Assembly: GCF_050436995.1 (NCBI RefSeq)
Contig: NC_134747.1
Location: 8,997,501-9,061,500, forward strand
From: Anticarsia gemmatalis
Lineage: Eukaryota > Arthropoda > Insecta > Lepidoptera > Erebidae
Direction of reading: 5' to 3'
Length of the DNA: 64,000 bases
A model generated the notes under the pieces. The model worked only from the letters and a program-made list of their open reading frames with translations, was not told where the DNA came from and did not search any database. Made by a program: the position numbers and the translations under genes. Of the stretch, positions 39,119-52,500 are shown piece by piece (the stretch's first letter is position 1; every line of letters begins with the position of its first letter).

Positions 39119-40027
39119 TCTGGATTAAGGGCTAAAAGCTGTCTTGCACTTTTTTGAATCTAGAAAAGCTATTGTCTACATATATTATATTTTTTAAAAT
39201 ACTCGTGACTTGTATGCCAAGCTTAATTAGTAGTTCAATGTACTCAAACTTTACCTTCAGTAGGTCCAACTGCATATCAACTTATATTCTATGCGTTTTT
39301 AAAGGTAGGTAGGTTAAGAATAAAAGTCAATATAAACACTTTCCCGTTTATTTAGAATATTCAATAATATTTATCACATGTCGGTAAGAGTTAGACAATA
39401 AGCACGCCAAGCATTCTTGTTTCTTACCACGAACATCGGTTAACGATCTACACTGCTAGACCAACACCAGTGGGAAACAATATTGAACAAAATAACTAAA
39501 GACAAAGTTTATTATTTTGCGTTAACATCTCAAGTAAATACACCCTCCTTTTGCTTTCGCGTAATCAGGACAAAATATGAACTAAAAAAGCTCGCTCCAA
39601 TCAGCGGTAAACATATTCCCTGTAATTGATAAATTATAACGAAGATCGAAGACAATTTATATTTATTTCATAATCAGTGTTGCCTGGTCAAAATTTTGGA
39701 AACAGTCCCACTCTGTCTGATTTATATATATTTATGTCTGATATTAATTCGAAATATTTTAATAATTATCATTTTGTAACTGTATCACTATAATTAAATG
39801 ACAAAGTATAGTGAGTCAATTAAACATTTTATTAGCGGTTTTTAAAAAGATTTTTTACCGCAGTTGCATACATTAGTCGTTGGTATAATTGCACCGGTGA
39901 TAAAGGAGCTGGTATTCTCGGTGCTTCAACGAATTTTTCAATTATATTTTACGGTTATTTAACGTCCGCTTTTAACACACTTGTAATGAGTTATAAAATT
40001 GTCATAATGCCAGCTTTTAGCAGATTA

Positions 40028-40504
40028 TCAGAATAACATTTGCCAACAGGATGAACACATTGTATAAATGTTGTTGAATGAATAAAAGCAGCTGTATTGA
40101 GGTCGTAAAATACTGAGCCTAGGCCTAGTTATTAAGTTCACTGTTTTTTCTACAGCTTTAAGTATTATACTAATGGCCGGGTTCATCACTTCAGAATAAG
40201 TATTGACTAACTTATCAGGAGGAATATTAGTATTTTTCATACATTTTATTAATGTTACTGTTATTGTACTTTGTGTTGACAGAAATAATATTGAAAACAG
40301 TACTAAAATGTTTAAAGATCGAGAGTGAGAACAGTTTCCATAGATTTTGACCATTCTCCTTTGACGTGCTTCAACATAGGTGATATAAAAATATTTTGCA
40401 ATAGACATATAGATTACAAGTTGTATAGTGTTCAATAGCTTAACATACGGAATGAAAAATATCCTGTAATTGAGTGCGGCTGGCGCAAAAATCCAACATT
40501 TCAT
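40028..40504 (-). CDS. unrecognised 158-codon ORF with hydrophobic segments
   Basis: This ORF is longer than expected by chance in such AT-rich DNA, but only marginally. It has hydrophobic stretches at about residues 10-38 and 68-86 (SLNILVLFSILFLSTQ), separated by a basic EARQRRMVK segment, which could be membrane-spanning. No family motif is seen. It could be an exon or relic of a membrane protein such as a chemoreceptor, or a chance ORF. No splice partners were found. Confidence 0.2.
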   Translation of the reverse strand: MKCWIFAPAALNYRIFFIPYVKLLNTIQLVIYMSIAKYFYITYVEARQRRMVKIYGNCSHSRSLNILVLFSILFLSTQSTITVTLIKCMKNTNIPPDKLVNTYSEVMNPAISIILKAVEKTVNLITRPRLSILRPQYSCFYSFNNIYTMCSSCWQMLF

Positions 40505-40785
40505 AATTGATAGAATAATATCTTCACATGTAAATGTACATTAACCTAGTGAATAATATCAAATAAACAAATGCGTAATTATGTTTTTAGTTACACCATA
40601 TCGAATTTATAAAAGGAAGGTACATAGTTAACACATAAATGTCTTAGGGCTACACATAATCATACTATCATCTGCATGGGATCTCCACAATGATTAGCAT
40701 ATTTAAAGTTTAATACATCGATTGAAAATACTAGTTTCCGATGAGAATGGTAGCATGAGTGTGCCCGTATGCATGCAAAATATAG

Positions 40786-40935
40786 GCCTGGTCAGACATA
40801 TTCGATATCTGCTACCGGTATCGCGACATGTAAGGAAAAACACCGACGGGTATTCCGTTGTTATTCATACTAACTGACTTACCAGTTATGAATACCGGTA
40901 AGGGTAGCAAATATCATATTTGTCTGAACTTGCCT
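40786..40935. mobile_element. MITE with imperfect terminal inverted repeats
   Basis: The ends GTCAGACATATTCGATATCTGCTACC and the inverse near 40,902-40,928 pair with a few mismatches. A second, inner inverted pair around ACCGGTAT/ATACCGGT extends the foldback. It is non-coding and about 150 bp. The superfamily is not assigned. Confidence 0.6.
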
Positions 40936-41384
40936 TAACTTAGAAATAATCACAAAGTAATATAAAGCTAATAATAATGGTAACTAAATCTAGCACAGCG
41001 AAATCCTTGGGCACTGTACGCAATACAGATTCACACCTGGTTGAAAACTTTCTATAATATCAGAGTTAATACAGTGCTCAAGTATATAAAAAAGTAAGAA
41101 AAGATACTTAATAGAATAGGTACACAATACTAGGAATAAAACTCGAGATCTCAAGCAGTAAACAATCGAAAAGAGGAATCAAAAACCTATGCGATGAGCT
41201 AAATTACGACAAAACAACTTAGTTTATGAAACACGTTTAATTTAGAGGCCTATAATAATATATAATTATAAAAACTGATAACATTGGTGTCTCCCCAGTC
41301 AGTACCTATAGTAGTACCATCTTAGCACTGAGTATTTTACTTTTAATATCAAATTTTGGTAATAAATATCATAATTTCTTAAGT

Positions 41385-41759
41385 TTAATAGACGAGATAA
41401 CGAAGGAGATCAATAAAAGTGTTTAATAAATCAATCAAAGAAATTAATATCATGGCGTCTGTACTTTGCCAGGGAACATTAATTTGGTTTTCTTTTGGAA
41501 AAAATAATAGCAGCCTAAAGTTTGGTTTTGTGCCCGGCAAATAACAATATAGACAGGTAATTTCGTTATTAGACGCACACTGACAGCATCTCGGGAGACA
41601 GTACTTTGGTTTTAATTTTTTCAGAACGAAATAAAGTCCGAGATACTTGCCTACGAGCCTTGTAAGTCTATTCTCTCTGTCACCATGCTGCTGACGGTAA
41701 AAGAACTGACGCTCGTTAACAAGTGAACGCAAAGGCACACAAACCCAATTTTGAAACAC
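41385..41759 (-). CDS. unrecognised 124-codon ORF with a cysteine cluster
   Basis: The ORF contains CLPRCCQCASNNEITCLYC, a tight cysteine cluster, and a hydrophobic C-terminal helix ending in FIDLLRYLVY. It is somewhat less AT-rich than its flanks. No family was recognised and no exon partners were found. It may be a gene relic or chance. It is recorded because length and composition are slightly unusual. Confidence 0.18.
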   Translation of the reverse strand: MFQNWVCVPLRSLVNERQFFYRQQHGDRENRLTRLVGKYLGLYFVLKKLKPKYCLPRCCQCASNNEITCLYCYLPGTKPNFRLLLFFPKENQINVPWQSTDAMILISLIDLLNTFIDLLRYLVY

Positions 41760-42771
41760 AAAAACATGTTACACGATTTAAGAAAGTCAAAAGTACCTAC
41801 ATTTGGTAAGTTCGAGCAATAGACGAAGGGCGATATAATTACTATGAACCATAATCAGGTTAACGTAGAGTAAGCAGAATACTCAGTACCATGACGGTCG
41901 GATTACATAACTAATTAACATTGTAATATGTACGAAGTATAATAATATGTATGTATGTATCACCGACCATTGCTTAGAGCTTAGCGAGATTAAATTATTT
42001 GGATAAGGCAAGAAAGAAGACGATCCTTTTATTTATTTACTGATTGCTGGAACTATGTTATATTGATAGATATTACACAACAATTTACCAGTCAACGAAC
42101 TATATATTTAGTGGAATGCAAACGTGCATAAAGTACTACCTAACAAAATTACATTATATACACATAAACAGGTAACACGATGACTTATTTAAATCTTACT
42201 GTTTAATTATTTATACATCGAGACGTGAAAGTCATTCAAAGATTGTTTAAGTTATAAGAAAACGGTTCCGACACAATACTATGAGGTTACAACATCGCTT
42301 TTTAGAACATCTTTAATATTGGGACGTCGTTTTACTCTACACTGTGCAGTCATGAGTCGGTACCTCTTACCTAGGTATCGAGAATGATAGATACTCGGAC
42401 CTTTACTGTAGCAATTACTCGTTTCAAACCACTCCAAGTTGTAAATAGGTTTAAAGATACCTACTGATTTCATATCCTAAGACCGTAGTCAAAGTTATAC
42501 TGTACTTATCAAGGACGAGTGCGAATAGATACTTGAATAAGGAAATCGATCATAAGACCTAATTTTTTTTACGCGGAAGATATCCTCGAATGAATTTAAC
42601 ATTACAATAATCTGAAATATTAATTATGAACACATCCAAAATGTTTACATCCAAAATACATTTAATAAACCTGTTCCAAACACTATTTAAAATTCAACAT
42701 CCAAAAATTTCAAAGTATCAATCTGATAAAGTACTTACTAATTAGTACTTATTTATTTAATATTTACAGTA

Positions 42772-42931
42772 GCACGATTCTCTACAGTCGGTACTACCGA
42801 GTATCGAGAGTTTGACATTTTAAATGTACTGCGAAAATAGTTCTTACGACGTCCATTAGAGGCGCTGATCCGATTTTCATGCAAAATTTCTCGATAGCTA
42901 GTCGGTTGTCGATACTGGTAGAGAATCGCGC
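42772..42931. mobile_element. 160-bp MITE with TA target duplication
   Basis: The terminal inverted repeats begin GCACGATTCTCTAC on the left and GCGCGATTCTCTAC on the inverse of the right, directly flanked by TA on both sides (42,770-42,771 and 42,932-42,933). This fits a Tc1/mariner-type non-autonomous element. The interior includes CGATAGCTAGTCGG and GAGTATCGAGAG. A 95-codon minus-strand ORF overlapping it is an artefact. Confidence 0.75.
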
Positions 42932-45463
42932 TACAGAAAATCATCTGACAAGTGAGAAAGATTGAATTTGAATGAACATACGAAGTTGTTAGGTAGTAAA
43001 TTACAAAGCTTGTGATGACATGATCACGGCTAATGCGCAATTTGCATTCCTTTAGTATTTAGTATGTAAACTACGTTGATTACGACAAGCGTCCGATAAG
43101 ATCGCGCAGATCACCGATCGACGGCATGTGCACTCTACATGCCTACCTGTATAGTGTATATACTGTGAGTATACTAGTTTATAAAAACTGTCTATGCCTT
43201 CGATATGAAGCGATTATGTTCATTAAGTACCGATTCAATATTTGAATTACACATTTAATATCTTCGTATAGCCGTAGGAAAACTTTATTAGCAATCCACA
43301 GCCTTTAAAACGATGAAATAACTTACTTGTGTTATTCTACACGTTATCGTTTTAATGATATTTGATATAATATAGAAATACTGCATAATAAATAAATCTC
43401 TCGACTTATATATAGAACTTTGGAAAACATTTCTACAGGAACAAAAACTGAATAATACTGAACTTATTCTCAATTATAATTTAAATATAATCATAGTTGA
43501 ATTGAAAATCTTTATAATTTCATGTTGACCATCCTCTTGTTATAAATTAATTTATGCCGATGGAAAACACACGTCCATGTCGTTTCTTCAAACTCACCTC
43601 GAAGGCATACACGCATATAATATATTTATCGATAGATAACAATGAGCACTATTATGAAAAAATATTTTTTCTAATCTGCGAATAATTGTAAAATATAATA
43701 TTTAGGTGGGCTAATATGTATCTATTTAAAGCGGACATGTATAATCTGAATATACAGCGGATCCGATATACACATTTTGATATAAATAATGGGAAGTGTG
43801 ACGGAGTTACTTCACTAATGAGAGAACCGTATATACAAATATAATGCAACAACACCTGTTGCGGAATACCATGCATTGTAAATAATGGGGCCGAGGCGAC
43901 GACGACGACGTAGCGACGCGGCGATGTGGCTAATCGTATGCAAACTCTTTATCTCTCACTTTTCCGTTGAATATTCTATTTTACTTCAGCTTTCACTTTC
44001 TACGAATATGAGATGGTCAAAGTAAGGACGGATTATACCTCCCGGATATTATGAATTACGTTAATCTTAGTAGCCGAAGTAAATTGTACCAACAACAGTA
44101 AGAGCTCAATCTTTTTATTTAATTAGGAAATGTATGAATAAAATTGCATTAACGTTCAACAACTTGTTTCAAGTGTACCATACAATAGCTGCATTGATCA
44201 AATAATCGATATTTCCATACGCTGCCACTTCACTCGCCGGGAAGGTCGCGGCCCTGAACATTTAGACTAACACTGCCGTCACATAATGACATTACTGGGT
44301 ATATGTTTAGGAATATCATTTCCAGTGCGAAGATAGATGTACAATTGTGAACTAATAACTAAAATATCATTTGTCGCCTCAGTATACAATTTAGTCACTG
44401 GAACATTACATATTTACTACACAAATTAGACTGCCTTTAACTTTAGATATTAAGTGCTATATGGCCATTCAATCATAGTATTCTATCGAGGCTACACAAT
44501 TCGTGAGTCTCGAATATTACTAGAATCTTCTAAACAAGAATTAACACAATAAATACCATGATCGGCACACACGCATATTCGCAAAATAATTCGATACACA
44601 CGACCTTTTTACATTTAAAAATTATATTTGAATTATAATGACACTCAATTAGTTGCACTTATAAAAAGTCACGTGCATATCGAATTGTTGTTTTGCACAC
44701 TTTCATGTGAACATCAAAGCTTTAAAAGGCGACTCTGTACAGCTTGTCCTTGCTTGTTCCATCTATCTATCGCACTGTTCAATGTCTTAAAGTGACCACC
44801 ATTGCATGTTACTAATAAGATAAATCGCAGTTTATAAATAAGCCTAATATTAAAATATTGTGTACTTATTTGTGCACTAAAGATGTGAGCCTCTTCATTC
44901 CCGTTTTGTTAGTAGTGCCTTTGGTTTTCTTAGTCTGCTCTTTCACGCCCCTGAAATATGAAAGACATAATCAAATAAATATGCGAGAATTATCACAGTT
45001 ATCTTACTTATCGACAAAGAACAATAATGATAAAAGATCGTGTTAATCACAAATGAATGATGCAATTAATAATCGTGACAATACGAATACAATGCGTCTT
45101 AATCTCTATAATATAGTTGGGTATGGTTTAAGTAAGTGTATAACATACATAGTATATTTTAATGCACGATTACTCTAGTAGTGATTTATGATAAAGTAAC
45201 GTAAGCTATCGAAAATAACAATAATAAAATTGTAATGAACATAATTTATAAAAAAATAATCAAAATGAAGTATACGATTATATCAATATACTATTACTAT
45301 TATTATACTGATCATAGCTATTATAATTGTATTTTTATACCGGTATAATAAAATTAAATATGAAATTTTATTACGTTTCCTTCTAGATCAGTGTCCGATA
45401 TTTCGTAATCTTCCTCCCACGGGTGACACAACTTCCAATTCGCTTTTCTATTGCAAAATAACA

Positions 45464-45618
45464 TTAGGGCCACTTACGCACTAGCGATTAATCGTTGCCG
45501 CGGTAACAGTTTCATATGCAACCGTCTGAGAACCGTTTCTTAACCGCCATGGCAGTTGCAAACTAAACTGTAACCGCGCGGCCAGGCGCGGTTAACCACT
45601 AGTGCGTAAGGGAGCTAA
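45464..45618. mobile_element. 155-bp foldback MITE
   Basis: The perfect 12-bp inverted core CTTACGCACTAG lies at 45,473-45,484 with its inverse at 45,599-45,610. Matching TTAG at the outer left and CTAA at the outer right extend the termini. The inner sequence also folds (GGTAACAGTTT and AAACTGTAACC). TTA/TAA at the ends may be part of the target site. It is non-coding. Confidence 0.7.
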
Positions 45619-46417
45619 ACAAAAATGAATCAAATCTTTCTTACTTTGTTAAGGTATGGTTAGTGGGCAACCTAGTGACAAAGTTGTACAAGCCGCCACA
45701 AGGCTTTACGCGGCTTAACGATTGTCGTCTTAATTGACAACATCCGCGATTTACTACGTGCCCTCTGAAGCACGGAGACGCTTAGTTCATATACCACTTT
45801 GCGGCCACCCATCTATGTAATGACGCGCCAAAGGTTGCTTAACTCACAGATAATTTACCCAACGGTGAGCGCAATTGGCTATCGGCGCCTCAATAAACCA
45901 AATAAGTACAAAGTGTATAAAAACAAAACGGTCTAGTTTCAAGTCCCTGACATTTTGCTAAAACTGTTATAATATGTAAATTGTGATGTCATTGTCTGCG
46001 GTTATTTCGCATGACCATTATTTGTGTTTATAAAACTGAGTGAATGTAGAAGGGAAACTACGTGTTTTCGTAACTTCACAAAATGTGTGACGCATATTAA
46101 ATAACGAACAAAGGATAGCATAATTATGGAAAAGTTTGGAGAATCAAAAACATACTTGTAACAAAACGCAGACTTAACAAGATGATTTCAATGCCAACAT
46201 GTGCAATCTTAGATATTAACGTTAATTTTTAGAATAAAACACTTTTTAACGCCCAATACCTTATAGTATATATGGTTCAGTGTTTAAAAAGAAGAAATTT
46301 ATACACAGATGCATAATTAAACATAAGAAAAACGCGCCCTCCCCACGTTCCTACTTCCTTAGCCAGTCATTAAAACACAAGGCTGTTATCTAACTACAGT
46401 CACAGATAAGTAACAAC

Positions 46418-46555
46418 TCACAGATAGCGCGTAAGGTCTTCAATGTCAACCAGCATGGAGTCTTGTCCCATGTGGAGCTCGTCGCGCGCCATCAGCAGCT
46501 TCACCAACGTGTCGTTCAGAGACTCGATTTGAGAGTGCAACTCGTTCACTATCAC
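46418..46555 (-). CDS. Schip1: SCHIP1 terminal exon (coiled coil)
   Basis: The exon encodes VIVNELHSQIESLNDTLVK, LLMARDELHMGQDSML and VDIEDLTRYL, then TGA (46,418-46,420). This is the most conserved part of SCHIP1, a coiled coil implicated in self-association and partner binding. The protein stops soon after the DLTR motif, lacking the roughly 16-residue tail of vertebrate forms. Confidence 0.95.
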   Translation of the reverse strand: MIVNELHSQIESLNDTLVKLLMARDELHMGQDSMLVDIEDLTRYL

Positions 46556-49500
46556 CTGGAATCATAAAAAAATTATATATACTACAAACTCTTCAGCTTT
46601 ATAATATATAAAGCTGAAGAGTTTGTTTGTTTGTTTGTCGCGCTAATCTCAGGAGCTACTGGTCCGATTTGAAAAATTCTTTCAGTGTTAGATAGCCCAT
46701 TTATCGAGGAAGGCTATAGGCTATATATCATCACGCTACGACCGAGCAGAGTACCAGTAAGAAATGATACAAAAACGGGGAAATTTTTGACCCATTCTCT
46801 CTTATGTGACGCAAGCGAAGTTGCGCGGGTCAGCTAGTTGTAATATAAATCACAATTTGCCTTTCGAGGCCTTTGTTCAGCAGTGGGGTTCTCAAACAGG
46901 GTATGAAAAAGAAACCAGATTAAAATATAGCTAATTTTTTAATTTCTGAAGCACTGAGTAGTGTGAGAATCGATGTATTTTCTATTGTGTAAGAGGTTAA
47001 AAGCCGAAAACCTGGTTCTTGAAATGTGTATTTAAAAACGATTTTTAGGCAGACAACAGAAGTAATGACTCTGTGCCTAACTGGCGACTTTATTGTACGT
47101 AGACTTACGCATACAAAGTTTGGAATATTTTGTTTTCCTTACTGTTTGTAAAATGTAACGTAATTCATCTTTCGAAAGTCACAGTTTTATTGCTAAAATC
47201 TAATAATAAAGCCGCTGAAAACGCAAATCTTAAGACGTTTATTAGATTTCATTCTACGTCGTTTAACCTTGATTTATCTGTAAATAGTTTTTTTTTATAA
47301 CCGTTGAGAATGCAGCATTTAATTAGCAGGTAGTTTATTACTAAAAAATCTTAATTATTTCGATATCTCTGACGCGAAACTGGAAGCTGTCTTATTTTAA
47401 AACTTGGTTTTGAAGTAAACGCTGTACATTGTCTGATAATTATTTCAAAACAACACTTTTTGTTAGACGTCGAAAACTAATCGAGGCGTTAAGAAAATGA
47501 CTACCAGTTATTTTGTCTTTCGGTTGTTTTTGCCGTACATATTCATGGTTTCGTTCCGCACAACGTAAAATTCACCTTATAATTAAGAAGTTAAAGTCTA
47601 TAATGCAGTAACTAGAGTAAACATTTTACGATTTCTTAGTGTCAATTAGTTTAAAGTAATTACGCAACAGCCGTAACAGCGGCGTATACATAAAATATGC
47701 AGAGAGAAAAAACTAACAAAAAACTCTTGCACAATAGTCATTGTGGTGGAATAAATTCATTGTATGAATGGTCTTTGTGCATGACTCAATTGAACGCAGA
47801 ACTGATCTTGCATACAAGGTCACGAGGCGTGGTAAAAAGGAGCAATATTATACTGCATGTTTACTTATAAATATTCGAATTATACTGCGCCGCTGGACAC
47901 GAAACCTTGGCCATTCCAGGTTTTTGTATTCTAGGACCTGATACGAATAAAAGAGAGCACGTTTCTTCAAATATATCACCTTAAATTCCAGATCCCCGGT
48001 GTGAAATACCAAATAAGTACGTGGTGAATTCAATATACGGTTGCACAGCACTTTTTACTGCGTTTTTGGCTTTAGCGCAGTTATTTGGTGCCAAGAAGTA
48101 AACAACTATCAATTCAAATGTCAGAGGTAAACAGACCGTATGAATCATTCCTGCAATAAGGCAATGCGCTCAAAATATTAGGTGTGGGAGCTAAGCCATT
48201 GTTATTGATCGCGGAATGTAATTTCATAACTTAGATGAACTCGGGTATTGCCACATTATCAAGTCAAGGCGACTTAAAAAAACTGTTTACTTCAATTCTT
48301 TACACTAATTATTGTACCTAAAATTTTACAGTTATGCGAGGAACGCATGTTTTCTACTGAACATAGATTCCTTAGAGTCTATTTGTTATACAAAATTTTT
48401 GAATCATGTGTCGTAACGAGTAATCTCTGGGTATTCCAGTCCAGTCGGATTTCACCGTCTCGGAGAATCCCGATTTTGCAATCAAGGCGGAATGGTACTA
48501 AAACATTATTTTTAATCCAGGTTCCGGTTAGTGTTAGATGTTAGGGTTACCAATATAACAGAGAGGCATCCACAGCCAATTTACACCTAATGCTATAACA
48601 CCTATGTCTATATTAAAATCAGCCTCCTTTCGGCTATGCCACGCGACCTCTTTCTATATCATTGTCCGCAAGCCTATCTTTAATTGAATGAAGCTATTAC
48701 TCGTATATGAAAGTGTCGTAACTGTTAGACTACTCTAACTGGTGCAATACTAAGGTGTAAGGTGATATGTACCTGCAACTGTGCAATGTTCATGTCGGTG
48801 AGCAGTTGACGCGACACGCGGCGGCGGTCGGGCGCGAGGGGCGCGTTGGCTTTCTCCATGCTGCGCTGCAGCATCTCCGTCACTGGCGACACCGCCCTAC
48901 TGCGGCGCTCGCGCTAGTATACAAACGTAATGTTATTATCACACATACGTACATACTATGACAAAAGTCATTGGACATAATAATACTTAGTAAGAATTTT
49001 AATATACTGTATAAAAAATGAGTATAAAAAGTATAAAGGTTGATTAAGATTGCAATTCACTATCACAACAACACAACTATCGCTGATTTTTTAAATAAAA
49101 TTCAGGGATCACATTAATAGAAGAGTTTTTATTTGTGCCATCACCTCTGTCGCCGACTGTACATTCTACTTCGCATTGTTTACAAAACTATGATTCGTAA
49201 ACCATGCAAATTAAATCGGAATTACAAAAATGTAATTGCATTATAACATTGGTATCTAATCAGCGCAACTCAACACATCATGTTTTATACGCAAAAAGTA
49301 AAAAATGTAACCAGATTGATTTGATGCAATCCATACACATACGAGATAAAAAAAACATAAAGTGAAAACAGTAAATGGCCTGGCTGTAGAGAATTGAAAA
49401 AATAATCTATACTAATATTTAAAAGCTTAAGGGTTTGTTTGTTTGTTTGAACGCGCTAATTTCAGGAACTACTGGTGCGAATTGAAGAATTACTTTACTG

Positions 49501-52500
49501 TTGGATAGCTTATTAATTGAGGAAGGCTAGGCTTGTCATCACGCTACGACCAATAGGTGCAGAGTACCAGGGAAAAATGTTACAAAAACTGGGAAAATTA
49601 TGAACTATTCTCTCTTATGTGAGGCAAGCGAAATTGCGCGGATCATATAATAGTCAATAAATACTATAAAAATAAACACTTAAGTTATCCGTGTTACTCA
49701 CCTCCATTTGTATACGAGCCATTTCCTTAGCCTGTGCCAGTGCAATCCTGGCCTCAGTCTGTAAGGTGGCTTGTAGAACATAGAAGTCAGATTCCTTTAT
49801 TTCAATGTGTCCCAAAGAATGTGACGATCTTGATTTTGTCGTCTTTAACGTTAACGAAGACGGACGCAGTTTTGCCCCTAAAAAGTATAGATAATAAACT
49901 ACTGTTTACATCCTTTAAATGGTAGTTTCATACTTTTTTGTAATAATACTACCAAAAACTCTGACGTTAACAAAGAAGGATGCAATTTTGCAACAAAATG
50001 CATAGCTAATAAATAAATAAGTGGTTCACAAACTTTTCGTAATTGCTTCCTTCAATTTTTTTTTGCAATATTTCTAGACATTTTGACTTAAACATTTTGG
50101 AAACAGGTAACATAAGGAATTGAGGAAGATGGACCCTTTTTAAGAAACTAGATCCTCTATATTTTCCCCATTGTATTATAGTCAACAACATTTTTGGAAA
50201 ATGCAATATGTTTGTACTATTATATCTTATGTAGCAAGGAAAATTCAGTTTAATTTTCAATACCATCTGTTCTGTTGCTTGCTTAATGTCAATACAAAAA
50301 ATATATTGCACAAGGTCATGAAAAAAGTCAGACACTAAAAACTATTAGGAAGCCATTAATTATGTACTTAACAGGGTGTTATAAAAAGTACTTTGTTTCT
50401 TCAGTCAGTTTAGTTTTTACAAAACTTTTTAATGTTAGGTGTTTGTTTCAAAAGGAGAATACTATACATAAGTTGCACTAAATGTGTTACGAAAGTACAC
50501 TTATTACTTCCTGAAATGTTCAATTAATAAAGGGCATTACAATAAATAATTAGTTAACCCATTACCCAACATAATGATACCAACACCACACACTACTATA
50601 CATTAACGCGAAATACAAACAACAATGAATTTTGGAACCGCAAAAGAGAAACCCTTTAGTACCATTAATCAATTTCCCACACCAAATGACAGTAAACAAT
50701 AGACAGGATGTACTTACCACTCTGTACGGTGCTTATTTTGTCATGTTTTGTGATGTTTACTGATAGAGGCCTCGTCTGATACGGGTGATTGTAGTTAGAC
50801 TTGCTAAAAATGCTTGAACGTGATAAACTTTTTGCGTTATTGTAATTTTTTTCTAATTCTGATGCTTGAGATTCATTGTCAGAGGCTGTTTCGTTCATGA
50901 AACATATTTGTAGGTTCATCCCTGTACCGCACACCACAACACATTTAATATGAGAACATCACAAAATGGTTATGAGACACAGTACATTGATACAATCTGT
51001 ATTAAGAAGCTCCTTTATTTAGTAAACAAAAATATCTTCTTTAGAGTAAAATACAGATTGTACCATTGTCATAAATGTAATGTACTTATATTAAATCCCA
51101 AAGCTTTACAAAAGAAAATGTACAACTCAACAGTTAGTCACATACCCAATAGCCCAAATTATATATATTTACACAAAATAGTAAGTCTTTAATCTATATA
51201 CCTAGCTATAATGTATCTATCTCTACGATAGAATCGATTTATAATCCATATCAAAGGCTTTCAAACACATTTTAAATTCCTCATCACTTAGGAAAACCCA
51301 AGCTAAGAATAAAATACCTCAGAAATACATTGAAACAAAGTAGTAACCCATTAAGTAATAGCACTGATAGCTAATTAGTGTTGTATAAACATAACACAAA
51401 TAGCTGTAATGATTGTTTACATGACTTAATCTATGTTAGCTATTTCATAACCATCCCACATAATATAGGTAATGAGCATCTACTAATACATACCACTTTG
51501 TAGTCTTGAATGTAGACTAGGTTTCTTTCCCGGTCTGTCTGTGTGCCCCATACTATAGTATTCTTCTGCGTCAGCACCCATTGCCAGACGTCTCCTGATT
51601 TCTTCCCTGTCATTGCGTTTCTGCAGATATAAACAAAGTTTTATATAATAACAGTTGTGTTATTTTACAGAACTAAATAATAAGATATTTAAAGTTCTAC
51701 CTTCAAGGATTGATCCTTGAAGATTGAACTTACACATATCTTTTGTTTTGATGAAGTAAATAATTCACAGTCTTACGTTCTTGTCATACGGCTCGGTAAC
51801 GCTAACAATTCGTGTGAATTTTTCTAAAATGTTAGGGTTATTATCAGCTAGATTTGGCCATGCAATTTCTGTCAAAGCGCATTCAGCTGAACCAATAGCT
51901 CGAGGACTTAAAACACTATCGTCACAATTCTCTGGAGCAATATTGATATTATTAACACTATCACTTTTAAGAAACTTCGCCTTGAGCAGATGCAAACTTC
52001 TTTTGAATCCAGATTTTTCTATTGTTACAACATCTGGGTTCACGCTATCGCGAATTTCGTCTGAAGGTTTGCTAAATTTCCTTCGAATATTCGTAACTAT
52101 ATTTTCAAACATATTTAAAACTAATCAGTCTTCTTTAATTTGGCAATAATATGGCACGGTTGGTTTTTTGTACAAAGTTAACTGTAAAACGTATGAAGTA
52201 AACAAAAAATATGGATGGATGTCCTGTCATTTTGACATTTAGGGCAAGGTCAAGATGTGTTCCATTTAATTCTTACCCTAAATATTATGCGTTCGTAGAT
52301 AAATGAAAAAAAAACTTACGAGGCAACAAACGTTGTCCACAGATTCGTGGTTATCATATGTAATTGTGTATAAATCCAACAAAAAACGTGTATCCTTTTT
52401 ATAATGTCTTTGTTCTGTATTGACAAAATATGGCATTGACGCCATCACTTCGGTAGATGATTGAATTTAAATGATTAAAACACTTGCAGCGTAAGCACTA

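Larger units (their letters stand above)
18291..40027. other. gene-poor interval upstream of senseless
   Basis: About 21.7 kb without a supported gene. ORFs are short, overlap each other on both strands and lack family resemblance. The interval holds a series of CpG-rich islets between 18.9 and 35.5 kb, listed singly or in the findings. Three Helitron-like copies, two SINE heads and one perfect palindrome are also listed separately. A block near 28.5-28.75 kb has balanced composition and TAAT cores and may be a conserved non-coding element. Everything else is AT-rich and featureless to the eye. Confidence 0.5.
40505..46417. other. intergenic region downstream of SCHIP1
   Basis: Apart from the MITEs and the weak ORF listed, no gene is seen. 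A CG-rich trinucleotide-like run (CGACGACGACGACG) lies near 43,895-43,920. The part next to 46,417 should include the SCHIP1 3' UTR. The first minus-strand AATAAA is as far as 45,367-45,372, so the UTR may be about 1 kb or use a variant signal. Confidence 0.45.

Noticed and set aside
42753..43040. 95-codon minus-strand ORF
   Set aside because: More than half of it is the 160-bp TA-flanked MITE, so the peptide is a repeat artefact.
49702..49758. Shorter SCHIP1 exon starting at the CAG at 49,759
   Set aside because: It would join exon 7 out of frame. The exon extended to 49,877 keeps the frame and restores the conserved DF...LQ segment.
51781..52149. 122-codon plus-strand ORF
   Set aside because: It is the antisense shadow of the SCHIP1 short-form first exon.
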